A stretch of 64,000 nucleotides of DNA from Burkholderia sp. BCC0322 (GTDB taxonomy: Bacteria; Pseudomonadota; Gammaproteobacteria; Burkholderiales; Burkholderiaceae). This document shows positions 29,335-37,963 of this stretch, in pieces (the stretch's first letter is position 1; each line of letters starts with the position of its first letter). Position numbers and translations under genes: made by a program. The stretch is from positions 1 to 64,000 of the forward strand of contig NZ_CADFDU010000014.1 in assembly GCF_902833045.1 (NCBI RefSeq), written 5' to 3'. The notes below the pieces were generated by a model. It ran no database searches and was not told the DNA's origin. It worked only from the letters and a program-made list of their open reading frames with translations.

Positions 29335-29913
29335 ATGGCTCATACGCTCCCGCCGCTCCCGTACGCTGAAGACGCACTCGCGCCGACCATCTCGCTCGAG
29401 ACGATCCAGTACCACTACGGCAAGCACCATCAGGCTTATGTGACGAACCTGAACAATCTGATCCCGGGCACGGAATTCGAAAACCTGTCGCTGGAAGAGA
29501 TCGTGAAGAAGTCGTCGGGCGGCATCTTCAACAACGCCGCGCAAATCTGGAACCACACGTTCTTCTGGAACAGCCTGTCGCCGAACGGCGGCGGCGCACC
29601 GACGGGCGCGCTGGGCGACGCGATCAACGCGAAGTGGGGTTCGTACGACGCATTCAAGGAAGCGTTCACGAAGGCCGCAGTCGGCACGTTCGGTTCGGGC
29701 TGGGCATGGCTCGTGAAGAAGGCTGACGGTTCGCTCGACATCGTGTCGACGAGCAACGCGGCAACGCCGCTGACGACCGCCGACAAGGCACTGCTGACGA
29801 TCGACGTGTGGGAACACGCGTACTACATCGACTACCGCAACGCACGTCCGAAGTTCGTCGAAGCGTTCTGGAACATCGTGAACTGGGACTTCGCAGCGAA
29901 GAACTTCGCGTAA
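29335..29913 (+). CDS. sodB: Superoxide dismutase (Fe)
   Basis: This cytoplasmic enzyme converts superoxide to oxygen and peroxide. It has 192 residues, with metal ligands in [19 protein letters not shown] and [11 protein letters not shown]. The sequence [12 protein letters not shown] and [10 protein letters not shown] resemble iron rather than manganese forms. A clear promoter, an AAGGAA ribosome-binding site and a terminator make it a single-gene unit. Confidence 0.96.
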   Translation: MAHTLPPLPYAEDALAPTISLETIQYHYGKHHQAYVTNLNNLIPGTEFENLSLEEIVKKSSGGIFNNAAQIWNHTFFWNSLSPNGGGAPTGALGDAINAKWGSYDAFKEAFTKAAVGTFGSGWAWLVKKADGSLDIVSTSNAATPLTTADKALLTIDVWEHAYYIDYRNARPKFVEAFWNIVNWDFAAKNFA

Positions 29914-29958
29914 GGTCCGGCGCCTGCGCGCCGCTACGGCGCGCGGCATCCGCGCAAA

Positions 29959-29987
29959 AGCCCTCGAAACGAGGGCTTTTTGTTTTT
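29959..29987 (+). terminator. Terminator of sodB
   Basis: The stem AGCCCTCG/CGAGGGCT with an AAA loop is followed by TTTTTGTTTTT. Confidence 0.9.
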
Positions 29988-30017
29988 GTCCGGCAGGGTC
30001 GTGCGTAGCGCGCCGGA

Positions 30018-31229
30018 TCAGGCGACCACGCCGAGCGCCCAGCCGAGCGCTGCGCTCGCGATCACGACGGCCCACGGCGGCACGCGCCAGAACACCAGCG
30101 CGACGAACGCGACGAGCGCGGCGGCCAGATCGCGCGGCGCCACGATCGTGTCGGTCCAGACCGGGTGATAGAGCGCGGCGAGCAGCAGTCCGACGACGGC
30201 CGCATTCACGCCTGCGAGCGCGGCCTGCATCCGCGTGCTGCGGCGCAGTCGTTCCCAGAACGGCGCGGTGCCGGCAACGAGCAGGAACGACGGCGCGAAG
30301 ATCGAGGCGAGCGCGATGGTGCCGCCGAGCCAGCCGTTCGGTGCATCGCGCAGCGAAGCGCCGAGGAATGCCGAGAACGTGAACAGCGGGCCCGGCACGG
30401 CCTGCGCGAGCCCGTAGCCGGCGAGGAACGTCGAATCGCCGACCCAGCCGGGCGCGACCACGGCCGCCTGCAGCAGCGGCAGCACCACGTGCCCGCCGCC
30501 GAACACGAGCGCGCCCGTGCGGAAGAACGCATCGACGACGGCAAGCGTATCGGAACGTAGCACGCGGGCCGCGAACGGCAGCACGACGAGCAGCACCGCG
30601 AACAGCGCGAGCCACAGCACGCCCGCGAGGTGCGATACGTGCAGCGGCAACGGCTCGTGGGCGTCACGTGCCGGTTGCGGCAGCAGCACGAGACCGGCGG
30701 CACCGGCCGCGACGATCACCGCGACCTGCGTCCATGCGGCCGGTGCGAGCAGTGCGACGCATGCGGCCGCGGCCATCAGCGTGACGCGCCGCCCATCCGG
30801 GCACAGCGTGCGCGCCATGCCCCAGACGGCTTGTGCGATCACCGCGACCGACACGATGCGCAACCCGTGCAGCGCGCCGGCTTCGATTGGCGCGCCGGTC
30901 GCGTGAACGCCGAGCGCGAACAGCATCATCAACAGCGCCGACGGCAGCGTGAAGCCGAGCCACGCGGCGAACATGCCCGCGTAGCCGGCGCGCGCGAGGC
31001 CGATCGCCATCCCGACCTGGCTGCTCGCCGGCCCCGGCAGGAACTGGCACAACCCGACGAGATCCGCGTACGTGCGCTCGGTGAGCCAGCCGCGCCGCGT
31101 GACGAATTCGGCGCGAAAGTAGCCGAGATGCGCGACCGGGCCGCCGAACGATGTGAGGCCAAGCCGCAGAAATGCGACGAACACCGGCCAGGGATGGCGG
31201 GAGGGAGCGGAGGCGGTCGACGTGCTCAA
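30018..31229 (-). CDS. chrA: Chromate transporter ChrA (bidomain)
   Basis: The 403-residue membrane protein has two homologous CHR halves. The first has FLRLGLTSFGGPVAHLGYFR; the second has FFRTGALVFGGGHVVLPLLQ. Each is rich in transmembrane segments. The long-chain CHR family exports chromate. No ATG is available near the homology start; TTG 31229 (LSTSTASAP) is chosen, with no clear ribosome-binding site, so the start is uncertain. It lies next to a Crp/Fnr regulator on the same strand. Confidence 0.88.
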   Translation of the reverse strand: MSTSTASAPSRHPWPVFVAFLRLGLTSFGGPVAHLGYFRAEFVTRRGWLTERTYADLVGLCQFLPGPASSQVGMAIGLARAGYAGMFAAWLGFTLPSALLMMLFALGVHATGAPIEAGALHGLRIVSVAVIAQAVWGMARTLCPDGRRVTLMAAAACVALLAPAAWTQVAVIVAAGAAGLVLLPQPARDAHEPLPLHVSHLAGVLWLALFAVLLVVLPFAARVLRSDTLAVVDAFFRTGALVFGGGHVVLPLLQAAVVAPGWVGDSTFLAGYGLAQAVPGPLFTFSAFLGASLRDAPNGWLGGTIALASIFAPSFLLVAGTAPFWERLRRSTRMQAALAGVNAAVVGLLLAALYHPVWTDTIVAPRDLAAALVAFVALVFWRVPPWAVVIASAALGWALGVVA

Positions 31230-31315
31230 GGCGGTGCTAGCGGGTGAACGGACGAGCCGCCACGATAGCGCAACGCGGTGACGGCGGGGAGGCTGCGCGA
31301 CAGCTGTGCCGGGGC

Positions 31316-32023
31316 TCAGAGCATGCCGTCGGGCAACCCGCTCGCCCGCCGCAGCGCATCGACGTCGACGAGCTCGATCTCGCCGACGTGCAGCCGCACG
31401 ACGCCGTCGGCCTGCAGCGCCTTCAGCAACTGGTTGATGGTCTGCCGCGTCAGCGACAGCATCGCCGCGAGCTTTTCCTGCGACAGCCGGATACGGGTGC
31501 GGCCGGCGCTGATCCCGCCGTAGCCGTCGGCGATCATCAACAGGCGGGCCGCGAGCCGCTGCGCGGCCGGCATCACGCTCATCGATTCGACGGTCAGGAA
31601 GCTCAGGCGCAGCTTCTGCGCCATCAGCAGCGCGAACTGTCGCCAGTATTGCGGCGTCGCGTCGAGGATCGCGAGCAGCGCGGCCTGCGGGACGTGCAGA
31701 AGCAGCGCATCGTCGAGTGCGATCGCGTCGTGCGTGCGCGGCTGGCCGTCGAACAGCGCGATTTCGCCGAACCAGGTGACGGGCTCGGCGACAGTCAGCA
31801 GCGCTTCCTTGCCCTGCGGGTCGACCGCACCTATCGTGAGTGAACCGGCCAGTACCGCGTACAGCCCGCACGGCGGGTCGCCGCGCCGGAACAGCGCATG
31901 ACCGGCCGGCAGCCGGCGCAGCGCCGCGCGGGCGAGCAGGTCCGCACGCAACGCGGGCGGCAGCGCGGCGAACCACGGGTTCGCTTCGATCTGCGGCAGG
32001 TATGGAGCGAGCGAAGAGGGCAT
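31316..32023 (-). CDS. Crp/Fnr family transcriptional regulator
   Basis: A 235-residue protein with an N-terminal cyclic-nucleotide-binding-like domain (about 20-130) and a C-terminal winged helix (about 150-230; LSQEKLAAMLSLTRQTINQLL). It lacks the N-terminal cysteine cluster of FNR, so it probably does not carry an Fe-S cluster. The effector is unknown. It lies just upstream of chrA and could regulate it; this is inferred from position only. Confidence 0.87.
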   Translation of the reverse strand: MPSSLAPYLPQIEANPWFAALPPALRADLLARAALRRLPAGHALFRRGDPPCGLYAVLAGSLTIGAVDPQGKEALLTVAEPVTWFGEIALFDGQPRTHDAIALDDALLLHVPQAALLAILDATPQYWRQFALLMAQKLRLSFLTVESMSVMPAAQRLAARLLMIADGYGGISAGRTRIRLSQEKLAAMLSLTRQTINQLLKALQADGVVRLHVGEIELVDVDALRRASGLPDGML

Positions 32024-32104
32024 GGACACGCGATGTCGGGTAGCTGACAGAGGTTCTCGGGCGTGACGCGCATCATAGCGCTCGACAACCGACCAGGAGA
32101 CGCG

Positions 32105-32629
32105 ATGAAGACGCTCGAAGACCATCTTGCCCAGTATGCGGCCTACCATCGCGACGCGCGCAATATCGCGACGCACCTGGTCGGGATCCCGATGATCGTG
32201 TTCGCGGTCGAGGTGCTGCTGTCGCGGCCGGCGCTCGGGATGCTGGCCGGCATCGCGCTGTCGCCGGCGCTGCTGCTGGCCGTCGCGTTCTCGGTGTTCT
32301 ACCTGCGCCTCGATCTGCGATTCGGGATCGTGATGACCGCGCTGTTCGCGCTGGGCCTGTGGGCCGCGCAGGCGCTTGCGGTGCTGCCGACCGCGCAATG
32401 GCTCGCGATCGGCATCGGCGCGTTCGTCGTCGGCTGGATCGTGCAGTTCGTCGGGCACTGGTTCGAAGGGCGCAAGCCCGCGTTCGTCGACGATCTGGTC
32501 GGCCTGATGGTCGGGCCGCTGTTCGTGGTCGCCGAGGTCGCGTTCTTCGCGGGGTTGCGCGGCGACGTGCGCCGCGAAGTCGAGCGGCGGGCCGGCCCCG
32601 TGCACTGCGGTGCGCATTCGCATGTCTGA
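32105..32629 (+). CDS. DUF962/Mpo1-like membrane protein
   Basis: A 174-residue protein with about four transmembrane segments and the DUF962 pattern: LAQYAAYHRDARNIATHLVG at the N-terminus and QFVGHWFEGRKPA in the middle. Yeast Mpo1, of this family, is an iron-dependent alpha-oxygenase of phytosphingosine-derived 2-hydroxy fatty acids; whether the bacterial protein does this is unknown. The conserved His pairs (AYHRD, THLVG, GHWFEG) are retained. The start has AGGAGA. Its stop overlaps the next gene's start. Confidence 0.85.
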   Translation: MKTLEDHLAQYAAYHRDARNIATHLVGIPMIVFAVEVLLSRPALGMLAGIALSPALLLAVAFSVFYLRLDLRFGIVMTALFALGLWAAQALAVLPTAQWLAIGIGAFVVGWIVQFVGHWFEGRKPAFVDDLVGLMVGPLFVVAEVAFFAGLRGDVRREVERRAGPVHCGAHSHV

Positions 32630-33668
32630 CGCACCGGTCTGCGTGTTCGGCGCGGGCGCTGTCGGCTGCTATCTCGGCGGACGGCTCGCGGCGGCCGGCG
32701 CGAATGTTACGCTCGTCGGCCGCGCACGGATCGGCGACGCGATTCATCGGCACGGGCTGACGCTGACCGACCAGCGCGGCTATCGCGCGACGCTCGCGCC
32801 GGCCGATGTCGCGTTCGCGACCGATCCGGCTGCCGCGGCGGCCGCGCGGCTCGTGCTCGTGGCGGTGAAATCGGCGGCGACGCGTGAGGCCGCCGCGCAG
32901 CTTGCCGGCGTGCTGCGGCCCGGCACGGTCGTGATCAGCTTCCAGAACGGCCTGCACAACGCCGACGTGCTGCGCGCATCGCTGCCGCAAGCCACCGTGC
33001 TCGCCGGCATGGTGCCGTTTAACGTGATCGAGCGCGAGCCGGGTGCGTTTCACCAGGGCTCGGCCGGTGCGCTGGCGGCCGACGCGTCCCCCGCGCTGAC
33101 GCCGTTCGCTGGAGCGTTCTCGCGCGCCGGACTGCCGCTCGTGCTGCATCGCGACATGCCGGCCGTCCAATGGGCGAAGCTGCTGCTCAACCTGAACAAC
33201 GCGGTCAACGCGCTCGCGAACCTGCCGCTGCGCGACGAACTCGCGCAACGCGCGTACCGGCGCAGTGTTGCGCTCGCGCAGCGCGAAGCCCTGCACTGGC
33301 TGGCGCGGGCCGCGATCCGGCCCGCGCGGCTGACGCCGTTGCCGGCCGGGTGGATCCCGGACGTGCTCGACTTGCCCGATCCGGCGTTTCGCGTGCTCGG
33401 TGGCCGGATGCTCGCGATCGATCCACTCGCGCGTTCGTCGATGTCCGACGATCTCGCGGCGGGGCGGGCGACGGAAGTCGAGTGGATCAACGGCGAGGTC
33501 GTGCGGCTGGCCGCGCGGTTTGGCGGGCAGGCGCCCGTCAATGCTCGACTGTGCGCGCTCGTGCACGACGCGGAACGCGCAGCGGCGCGCCCGGCCTGGC
33601 GCGCCGCCGAGCTGTGGGCCGATCTGACCGCGCAGGCGCCGCGCGCGGGCGATGTGCGGGCCGCGTAG
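32622..33668 (+). CDS. 2-dehydropantoate 2-reductase-like (PanE/ApbA) protein
   Basis: The family reduces ketopantoate to pantoate with NADPH, in CoA synthesis. It has 348 residues, longer than E. coli PanE (about 300). The NADPH motif VFGAGAVGCYLGGRLA is at about 6-21, with the catalytic Lys region around LVLVAVKSAATRE and WAKLLLNLNNAVNAL. Burkholderia genomes carry several PanE paralogues, so the true substrate is uncertain. The first eight bases overlap the DUF962 gene. Confidence 0.82.
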   Translation: MSDAPVCVFGAGAVGCYLGGRLAAAGANVTLVGRARIGDAIHRHGLTLTDQRGYRATLAPADVAFATDPAAAAAARLVLVAVKSAATREAAAQLAGVLRPGTVVISFQNGLHNADVLRASLPQATVLAGMVPFNVIEREPGAFHQGSAGALAADASPALTPFAGAFSRAGLPLVLHRDMPAVQWAKLLLNLNNAVNALANLPLRDELAQRAYRRSVALAQREALHWLARAAIRPARLTPLPAGWIPDVLDLPDPAFRVLGGRMLAIDPLARSSMSDDLAAGRATEVEWINGEVVRLAARFGGQAPVNARLCALVHDAERAAARPAWRAAELWADLTAQAPRAGDVRAA

Positions 33669-33762
33669 CGGGCTGCGCAACCCGTCGCGCGAGGTGCCGC
33701 ACGCGGGGCGCAACGGCTAAGATGCGGGGTGCGTCATTCGACGCCTATGCGGAGCCGTCACC

Positions 33763-34365
33763 ATGGTGGATCGCCCGACTCTCGATGCTTACGACGCCCA
33801 TGCCGCGCAGTACGCGCAGGACTGGCTCGACCAGGCCGCGCCCGACGACATGTACGCGCTGCTGGAGCAGCATTTCTCGCCGGGGCTGACCGCGGACATC
33901 GGTTGCGGAGCCGGGCGCGATACGGCCTGGCTCGCGTCACGCGGCTTCGACGTGCGCGGCTACGACGCAAGCGCCGCGCTGCTCGACGAGGCGCGGCGGC
34001 ACCATCCGGATCTCACCTTCGAGCTGGCCACGTTGCCGGCGCTGGCCGGCGTGCCGTCCGGCGCGTTTCGCAACGTGCTGTGCGAAACGGTCGTTATGCA
34101 TCTCGAACAGGCGGACGCGGCGGCGGCCGCCGCGCGGCTGGCCGAACTCCTGATGCCGGGCGGCACGTTGTACATGAGCTGGCGAGTGGCCGGAAACGGC
34201 ACGTTGCGCGACGAGCGCGGCCGCCTCTACACGGCGCTCGATTCGGCGCGGATGCGGGCGGCGCTCGGCGCCGGCACGCAGGTGATCGACGAACACGAGG
34301 TCGTCAGCGCATCGTCCGGCAAGCGCGTGCACCGGCTGATCGCGCGCAAGACCGTCGCCGCGTGA
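33763..34365 (+). CDS. Class I SAM-dependent methyltransferase
   Basis: A 200-residue protein with the SAM-binding motif TADIGCGAGRDTAWLASRG (near 43-61), the acidic strand end RGYDAS, and ETVVMHLEQ as motif IV. The substrate is unknown; the compact length fits small-molecule methyltransferases such as TehB/UbiG-like enzymes. It has a short upstream gap from the PanE-like gene and may be co-transcribed. Confidence 0.85.
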   Translation: MVDRPTLDAYDAHAAQYAQDWLDQAAPDDMYALLEQHFSPGLTADIGCGAGRDTAWLASRGFDVRGYDASAALLDEARRHHPDLTFELATLPALAGVPSGAFRNVLCETVVMHLEQADAAAAAARLAELLMPGGTLYMSWRVAGNGTLRDERGRLYTALDSARMRAALGAGTQVIDEHEVVSASSGKRVHRLIARKTVAA

Positions 34366-34387
34366 GCGCGACGCGGCGGCTCCCCGC

Positions 34388-35662
34388 TCATTCGCGGTTG
34401 AGTGCCGCTTCCCAATTGATGTCGACGCAGAGCACCTGCATGCCGGTCGCGGCCGGCGCGGCGATCGAAGCGGTCACGCACAGGTGTGCCTCGTTGATCG
34501 ACAGGTAGGGTGCCGTCAGGTGCACGCGGCCCGGTGCGCGCATCGCGTCGATGAAGTACGGACGGCGTTCCCAGCTTGCCCCTTCGGAATGCAGCAGCGG
34601 CCGGAAGCGCTTGGCGCGCTGCGATACGCTGCCGCGCGCGAGCACGTTGTCGCCGATCTGGCGCCCCGATGCGTCGAGCAGGAAGCAGCGCGCGGTCTCG
34701 GGCAGCCCGAGTACGGCCGCAGCCGCGTCGGTCAGCGATTCTCCGGCGACGAGCTTGCGGCTCGCTTCCTCGAGCGCCGTGACGTACGGCGCGAGCCGTT
34801 CTGCCTGGGTGCGCTCGCGTTCCGCGACGCGCAGCCGCAATGCGGCCGACAGCGTATCCATGCAGCCCGCGGCAGCCTGCGGCTGCACCGGTTCGACGCT
34901 CGGCCCCGCGAAGTACTGGCCCTGCACGAAATCGACGTCGCACTCCAGCGCGATCAGCGCGTCGCGCTCGGTCGCGAGCCCGCCCATCAGCACGAGCTGC
35001 CCGGATTCGTGCAGCAGCGATACGAGCCCCGGCAGCACGCGTTCGAGATGTGAGTGCTCGCTCGCCTGCGCGAGAATGCCGCGGTCGAGCGTGACGATGT
35101 CGGGGTGCAGGTGCCACACGCGATCGATGTTCGAATGCTTCGCGCCAAACCCGACGAGTGCGATCAGGAAGCCGGCCTTGCGCAGCCCGTCGACGATCGC
35201 CGCATAGCGCGGCGTCTCGCCGCCCGCCTGCTCGGGCACCTCGAGCACCACGCGATGCGGCGGCAGCCCGAGCGCCTTCAGGTTCGCGAGCATCGCGTCG
35301 CTGTAGACGGTGTCCATCAGGGCGGCCGGGTGCAGGCTCAGGAAGAGCCATTCGTCATGGCTGTCGAAGGCGTGGAAGTTGCCTAGATGCAGCGATTCGG
35401 CGAGCCGGCCGAGCTCGAGCAGGTCGCCGCGCCGCGCCGCCTGCGTGAACACCTCGTGCGACGCCACCTGGCGGCTTTCCTCGTCGTGCGCACGCAGCGA
35501 CGCGTGATAGCCGATCGCGCGGCGGTGCGACACCGAGAAAACGGGCTGGAACACGCTGAATACGGTGTAGCCGCCGTACAGCACGGTGCGCCGGTTCCCG
35601 TCGTCGCCTGCGACGGGGCGGGGCGGCTGAAAGCCGGGGGGATCGATTTCGATCATGCTCAT
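34388..35662 (-). CDS. Degenerate EAL-domain protein (probable inactive c-di-GMP effector)
   Basis: A 424-residue cytoplasmic protein. Residues 25-260 form an EAL fold, but the signature is lost. GYHASLR replaces GFEALLR, LFLSLHP replaces the LSINLSP-type Asn, LVGFGAKHS replaces the DDFGTG loop and GGLATE replaces EGVET. LEVPE, LDRG and QGQYF remain. Residues about 285-424 are a sensory-like domain similar in position to the PAS-like domain of YkuI-type proteins. It probably cannot hydrolyse c-di-GMP but may bind it or a partner. Confidence 0.85.
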   Translation of the reverse strand: MSMIEIDPPGFQPPRPVAGDDGNRRTVLYGGYTVFSVFQPVFSVSHRRAIGYHASLRAHDEESRQVASHEVFTQAARRGDLLELGRLAESLHLGNFHAFDSHDEWLFLSLHPAALMDTVYSDAMLANLKALGLPPHRVVLEVPEQAGGETPRYAAIVDGLRKAGFLIALVGFGAKHSNIDRVWHLHPDIVTLDRGILAQASEHSHLERVLPGLVSLLHESGQLVLMGGLATERDALIALECDVDFVQGQYFAGPSVEPVQPQAAAGCMDTLSAALRLRVAERERTQAERLAPYVTALEEASRKLVAGESLTDAAAAVLGLPETARCFLLDASGRQIGDNVLARGSVSQRAKRFRPLLHSEGASWERRPYFIDAMRAPGRVHLTAPYLSINEAHLCVTASIAAPAATGMQVLCVDINWEAALNRE

Positions 35663-35852
35663 GATGTCGGCCGAAGGAAGACTGCCAGTTTACCTAGAGA
35701 ATAGGCGAGCAAGAAGCGTGCACGGCATCGTACCCCGTGCGGTGGCGCGTCGCGGACGAGCCGCCGGGCATTGCAGGCGTTTCAAATGCGCACCGCGGGG
35801 CCGCACTGCACCGTGATGGTGCGCGCCGACCCGGTTCGGCGCGCGCCACGCG

Positions 35853-37289
35853 TCACGCGCGCTCGGACGGATCGGTCTTGCGCGCGGCGCCGCGGATTTC
35901 GGGCGCGAGCTGCGCGAAGATCCACGCGGACGCAGCCGTGATGATCCCGACGCAGATGAAGGTCGCATGGAACGCCGGCAGCGTGTTGCTCGGCGTGACG
36001 GTGCGCAGCATGCCCGTGAACGTTGCGAGCAGCGCGCCCGCCACCGTGACGCCGAGGCTCATCGACAGCATCTGCACGAGCGAGAACAGGCTGTTGCCGC
36101 TGCTCGCGCCGCCCGTGCCGAGATCCTTCAGCGTCAGCGTGTTCATCGCGGTGAACTGCATCGAGTTGAAGCCGCCGAACAGCGCGAGATGCACGACCTT
36201 CACCCAGACGGGCACCGTGTCGCGCATCAGCGCGAAGCTCGCCATCATCACGCCGACCATGATCGTGTTCGCGAGCAGCACCTTGCGGTAGCCGTGCCGC
36301 GTGATCAGGCGCGTGATGATCCGCTTCGAGAACATCCCGGCCGCCGCCACCGGCAGCATCATCAGCCCGGCCTCGAACGCCGAGTAGCCGAGGCTCACCT
36401 GCAGCAGCAGCGGGATCAGGTATGGCATCGCGCCGCTGCCGATCCGCGCGAACAGGTTGCCGAGCAGCCCGACGCTGAACGTGTGGATCCGGAACAGTTC
36501 GAGCGAGAAGATCGGTTGCGGCGCGCGCACCGCATACAGCCCGTACGCGACGAAGCACGCGAGGCTCAGGATCAGCAGCACGAGCACGGCCGCGTGCTGC
36601 ATCCCGAGATCGGCGAGCCCGTCGAGCGACAGCGAGATCGCGACCATGCCGATCGTCAGCAGCAGATAGCCCTTCAGGTCGAAGCGGCCGACGGCCGGGT
36701 TGCGCGAATCGGGCATCGAATAGAAGGTCGCAATGCAGCCCGCGACGCCGACCGGCACGTTGATCAGGAAGATCCAGTGCCACGACGCGATCTTCACGAG
36801 CCAGCCGCCGAGCGTCGGCCCGATCAGCGGGCCGATCAGGCCGGGAATTGCGACGAACGACAGCGCGGACAGGTAGCGTTCGGCCGGAAAGGTGCGCAGC
36901 ACCGCGAGCCGCCCGACCGGCAGCAGCATCGCGCCGCCGACCCCCTGCACGACGCGGAACGCGACCAGCTGCGTCAGCGTATGCGCGTTCGCGCACAGCA
37001 GCGAGCCGAGCGAGAACACCAGGATCGCGCTGAAGAACACCCGCCGCGTGCCGAAGGTATCGGCGAGCCAGCCCGACACGGGGATCATCACCGCCATCGT
37101 CAGCGAGTATGCGATCACGACCGACTGCATGCGCAGCGGCGATTCGCCGAGGCTCGCGGCCATCGACGGCAGCGCCGTGTTGACGATCGTCGAGTCGAGC
37201 GTCTGCATGAAGAAGCCCGTTGCGACGAGCCAGAGCATCAGGGTGAGGTTCTTTTCGCCGGGAGCGGCGGCAGGCGGACGCTGGAACAT
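35853..37289 (-). CDS. MFS multidrug efflux transporter (DHA2, 14 TM)
   Basis: A 478-residue inner-membrane proton-driven exporter. The motif LDSTIVNTALPSMA is in TM1, GWLADTFGTRRVF is the cytoplasmic loop motif A, and VGGAMLLPVGRLAVLRTFP and GPLIGPTLGGWLV (motif C) follow. It resembles MdtD or EmrB-like proteins. No periplasmic adaptor gene is adjacent. The start MFQRPPAAAPGEKN is chosen because the upstream frame has no homology; the substrate is unknown. Confidence 0.9.
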   Translation of the reverse strand: MFQRPPAAAPGEKNLTLMLWLVATGFFMQTLDSTIVNTALPSMAASLGESPLRMQSVVIAYSLTMAVMIPVSGWLADTFGTRRVFFSAILVFSLGSLLCANAHTLTQLVAFRVVQGVGGAMLLPVGRLAVLRTFPAERYLSALSFVAIPGLIGPLIGPTLGGWLVKIASWHWIFLINVPVGVAGCIATFYSMPDSRNPAVGRFDLKGYLLLTIGMVAISLSLDGLADLGMQHAAVLVLLILSLACFVAYGLYAVRAPQPIFSLELFRIHTFSVGLLGNLFARIGSGAMPYLIPLLLQVSLGYSAFEAGLMMLPVAAAGMFSKRIITRLITRHGYRKVLLANTIMVGVMMASFALMRDTVPVWVKVVHLALFGGFNSMQFTAMNTLTLKDLGTGGASSGNSLFSLVQMLSMSLGVTVAGALLATFTGMLRTVTPSNTLPAFHATFICVGIITAASAWIFAQLAPEIRGAARKTDPSERA

Positions 37290-37399
37290 GGGGGCGGGGC
37301 GGGGTGGTGGCGCGGGACAGCCGACATTGTAGGGAAAGCCATCGCGCCGTGCAGGTTCGGCGCGAAGTCCGCCCGGCGGGTGCCCGTCCCCGTCGATTG

Positions 37400-37470
37400 A
37401 CCAATACAGTTCAGCCAAAAGTGTCTGCAGCCGTATCTGTCCGTGTGCTGCCGCTGTCCGAAATACTGGT
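37400..37470 (+). promoter_or_regulatory. Inverted ACCARTA repeats ahead of the DUF2917 gene
   Basis: ACCAATACAG (37400-37409) and AAATACTGGT (37461-37470) form a spaced inverted repeat in the region 30-100 bases upstream of the ATG. Spaced ACCAGT/ACTGGT-type boxes are typical of MocR-type GntR regulators; no such regulator is in the window. Confidence 0.35.
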
Positions 37471-37501
37471 GCCATCGAACTCGTGCGACCAGGAGGCCGC
37501 C

Positions 37502-37825
37502 ATGCGCGAACTGCGACTTTATGTGATCGATGGCGACGAGCCCGCCGGTCGGTGGCGGATCGTCGATCGCACCGCACTGGAGGTGGCCGACGGCGAGGTC
37601 TGGGTGACGATCGAGGGCCGGCCCGACGATCACTGGCTCGGCGCCGGGGATTCGCTGATGCTTGCGCCCGGCATGCGTGTATGGGTCAGCGCGGGGTCGC
37701 CACGTGCGACGTTCGCGTTCGGTCCGCTCGAGGTGTCGGCAAGGCGCGCCGCGCAGGCCTGGTGGAGGCCGCTCGCCGCGTGGCGCGACGGCCGGCGTCA
37801 TGTGCCCGCGTCGTTGCCGACGTAG
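37502..37825 (+). CDS. DUF2917 domain-containing protein
   Basis: A 107-residue protein with a cupin-like beta-rich pattern (RTALEVADGEVWVTIEGRPD, then WLGAGDSLMLAPGMRVWVSA), matching DUF2917. No signal peptide or membrane segment. The function is unknown. An AGGAGG ribosome-binding site precedes the ATG. A possible regulator site of MocR type lies upstream. Confidence 0.8.
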   Translation: MRELRLYVIDGDEPAGRWRIVDRTALEVADGEVWVTIEGRPDDHWLGAGDSLMLAPGMRVWVSAGSPRATFAFGPLEVSARRAAQAWWRPLAAWRDGRRHVPASLPT

Positions 37826-37963
37826 CACGCCCGGGGCTGGATCAGCGCTCCGTCCATGCATTGTTCGGGCGCGTGCGTGATGCGCCGATTCGCGCGATCA
37901 GGATTGCTCGCGACTGTCGCGAATCCTAGACTCGATCTTGTCTTTCTCACCGCCCATTCCGCC

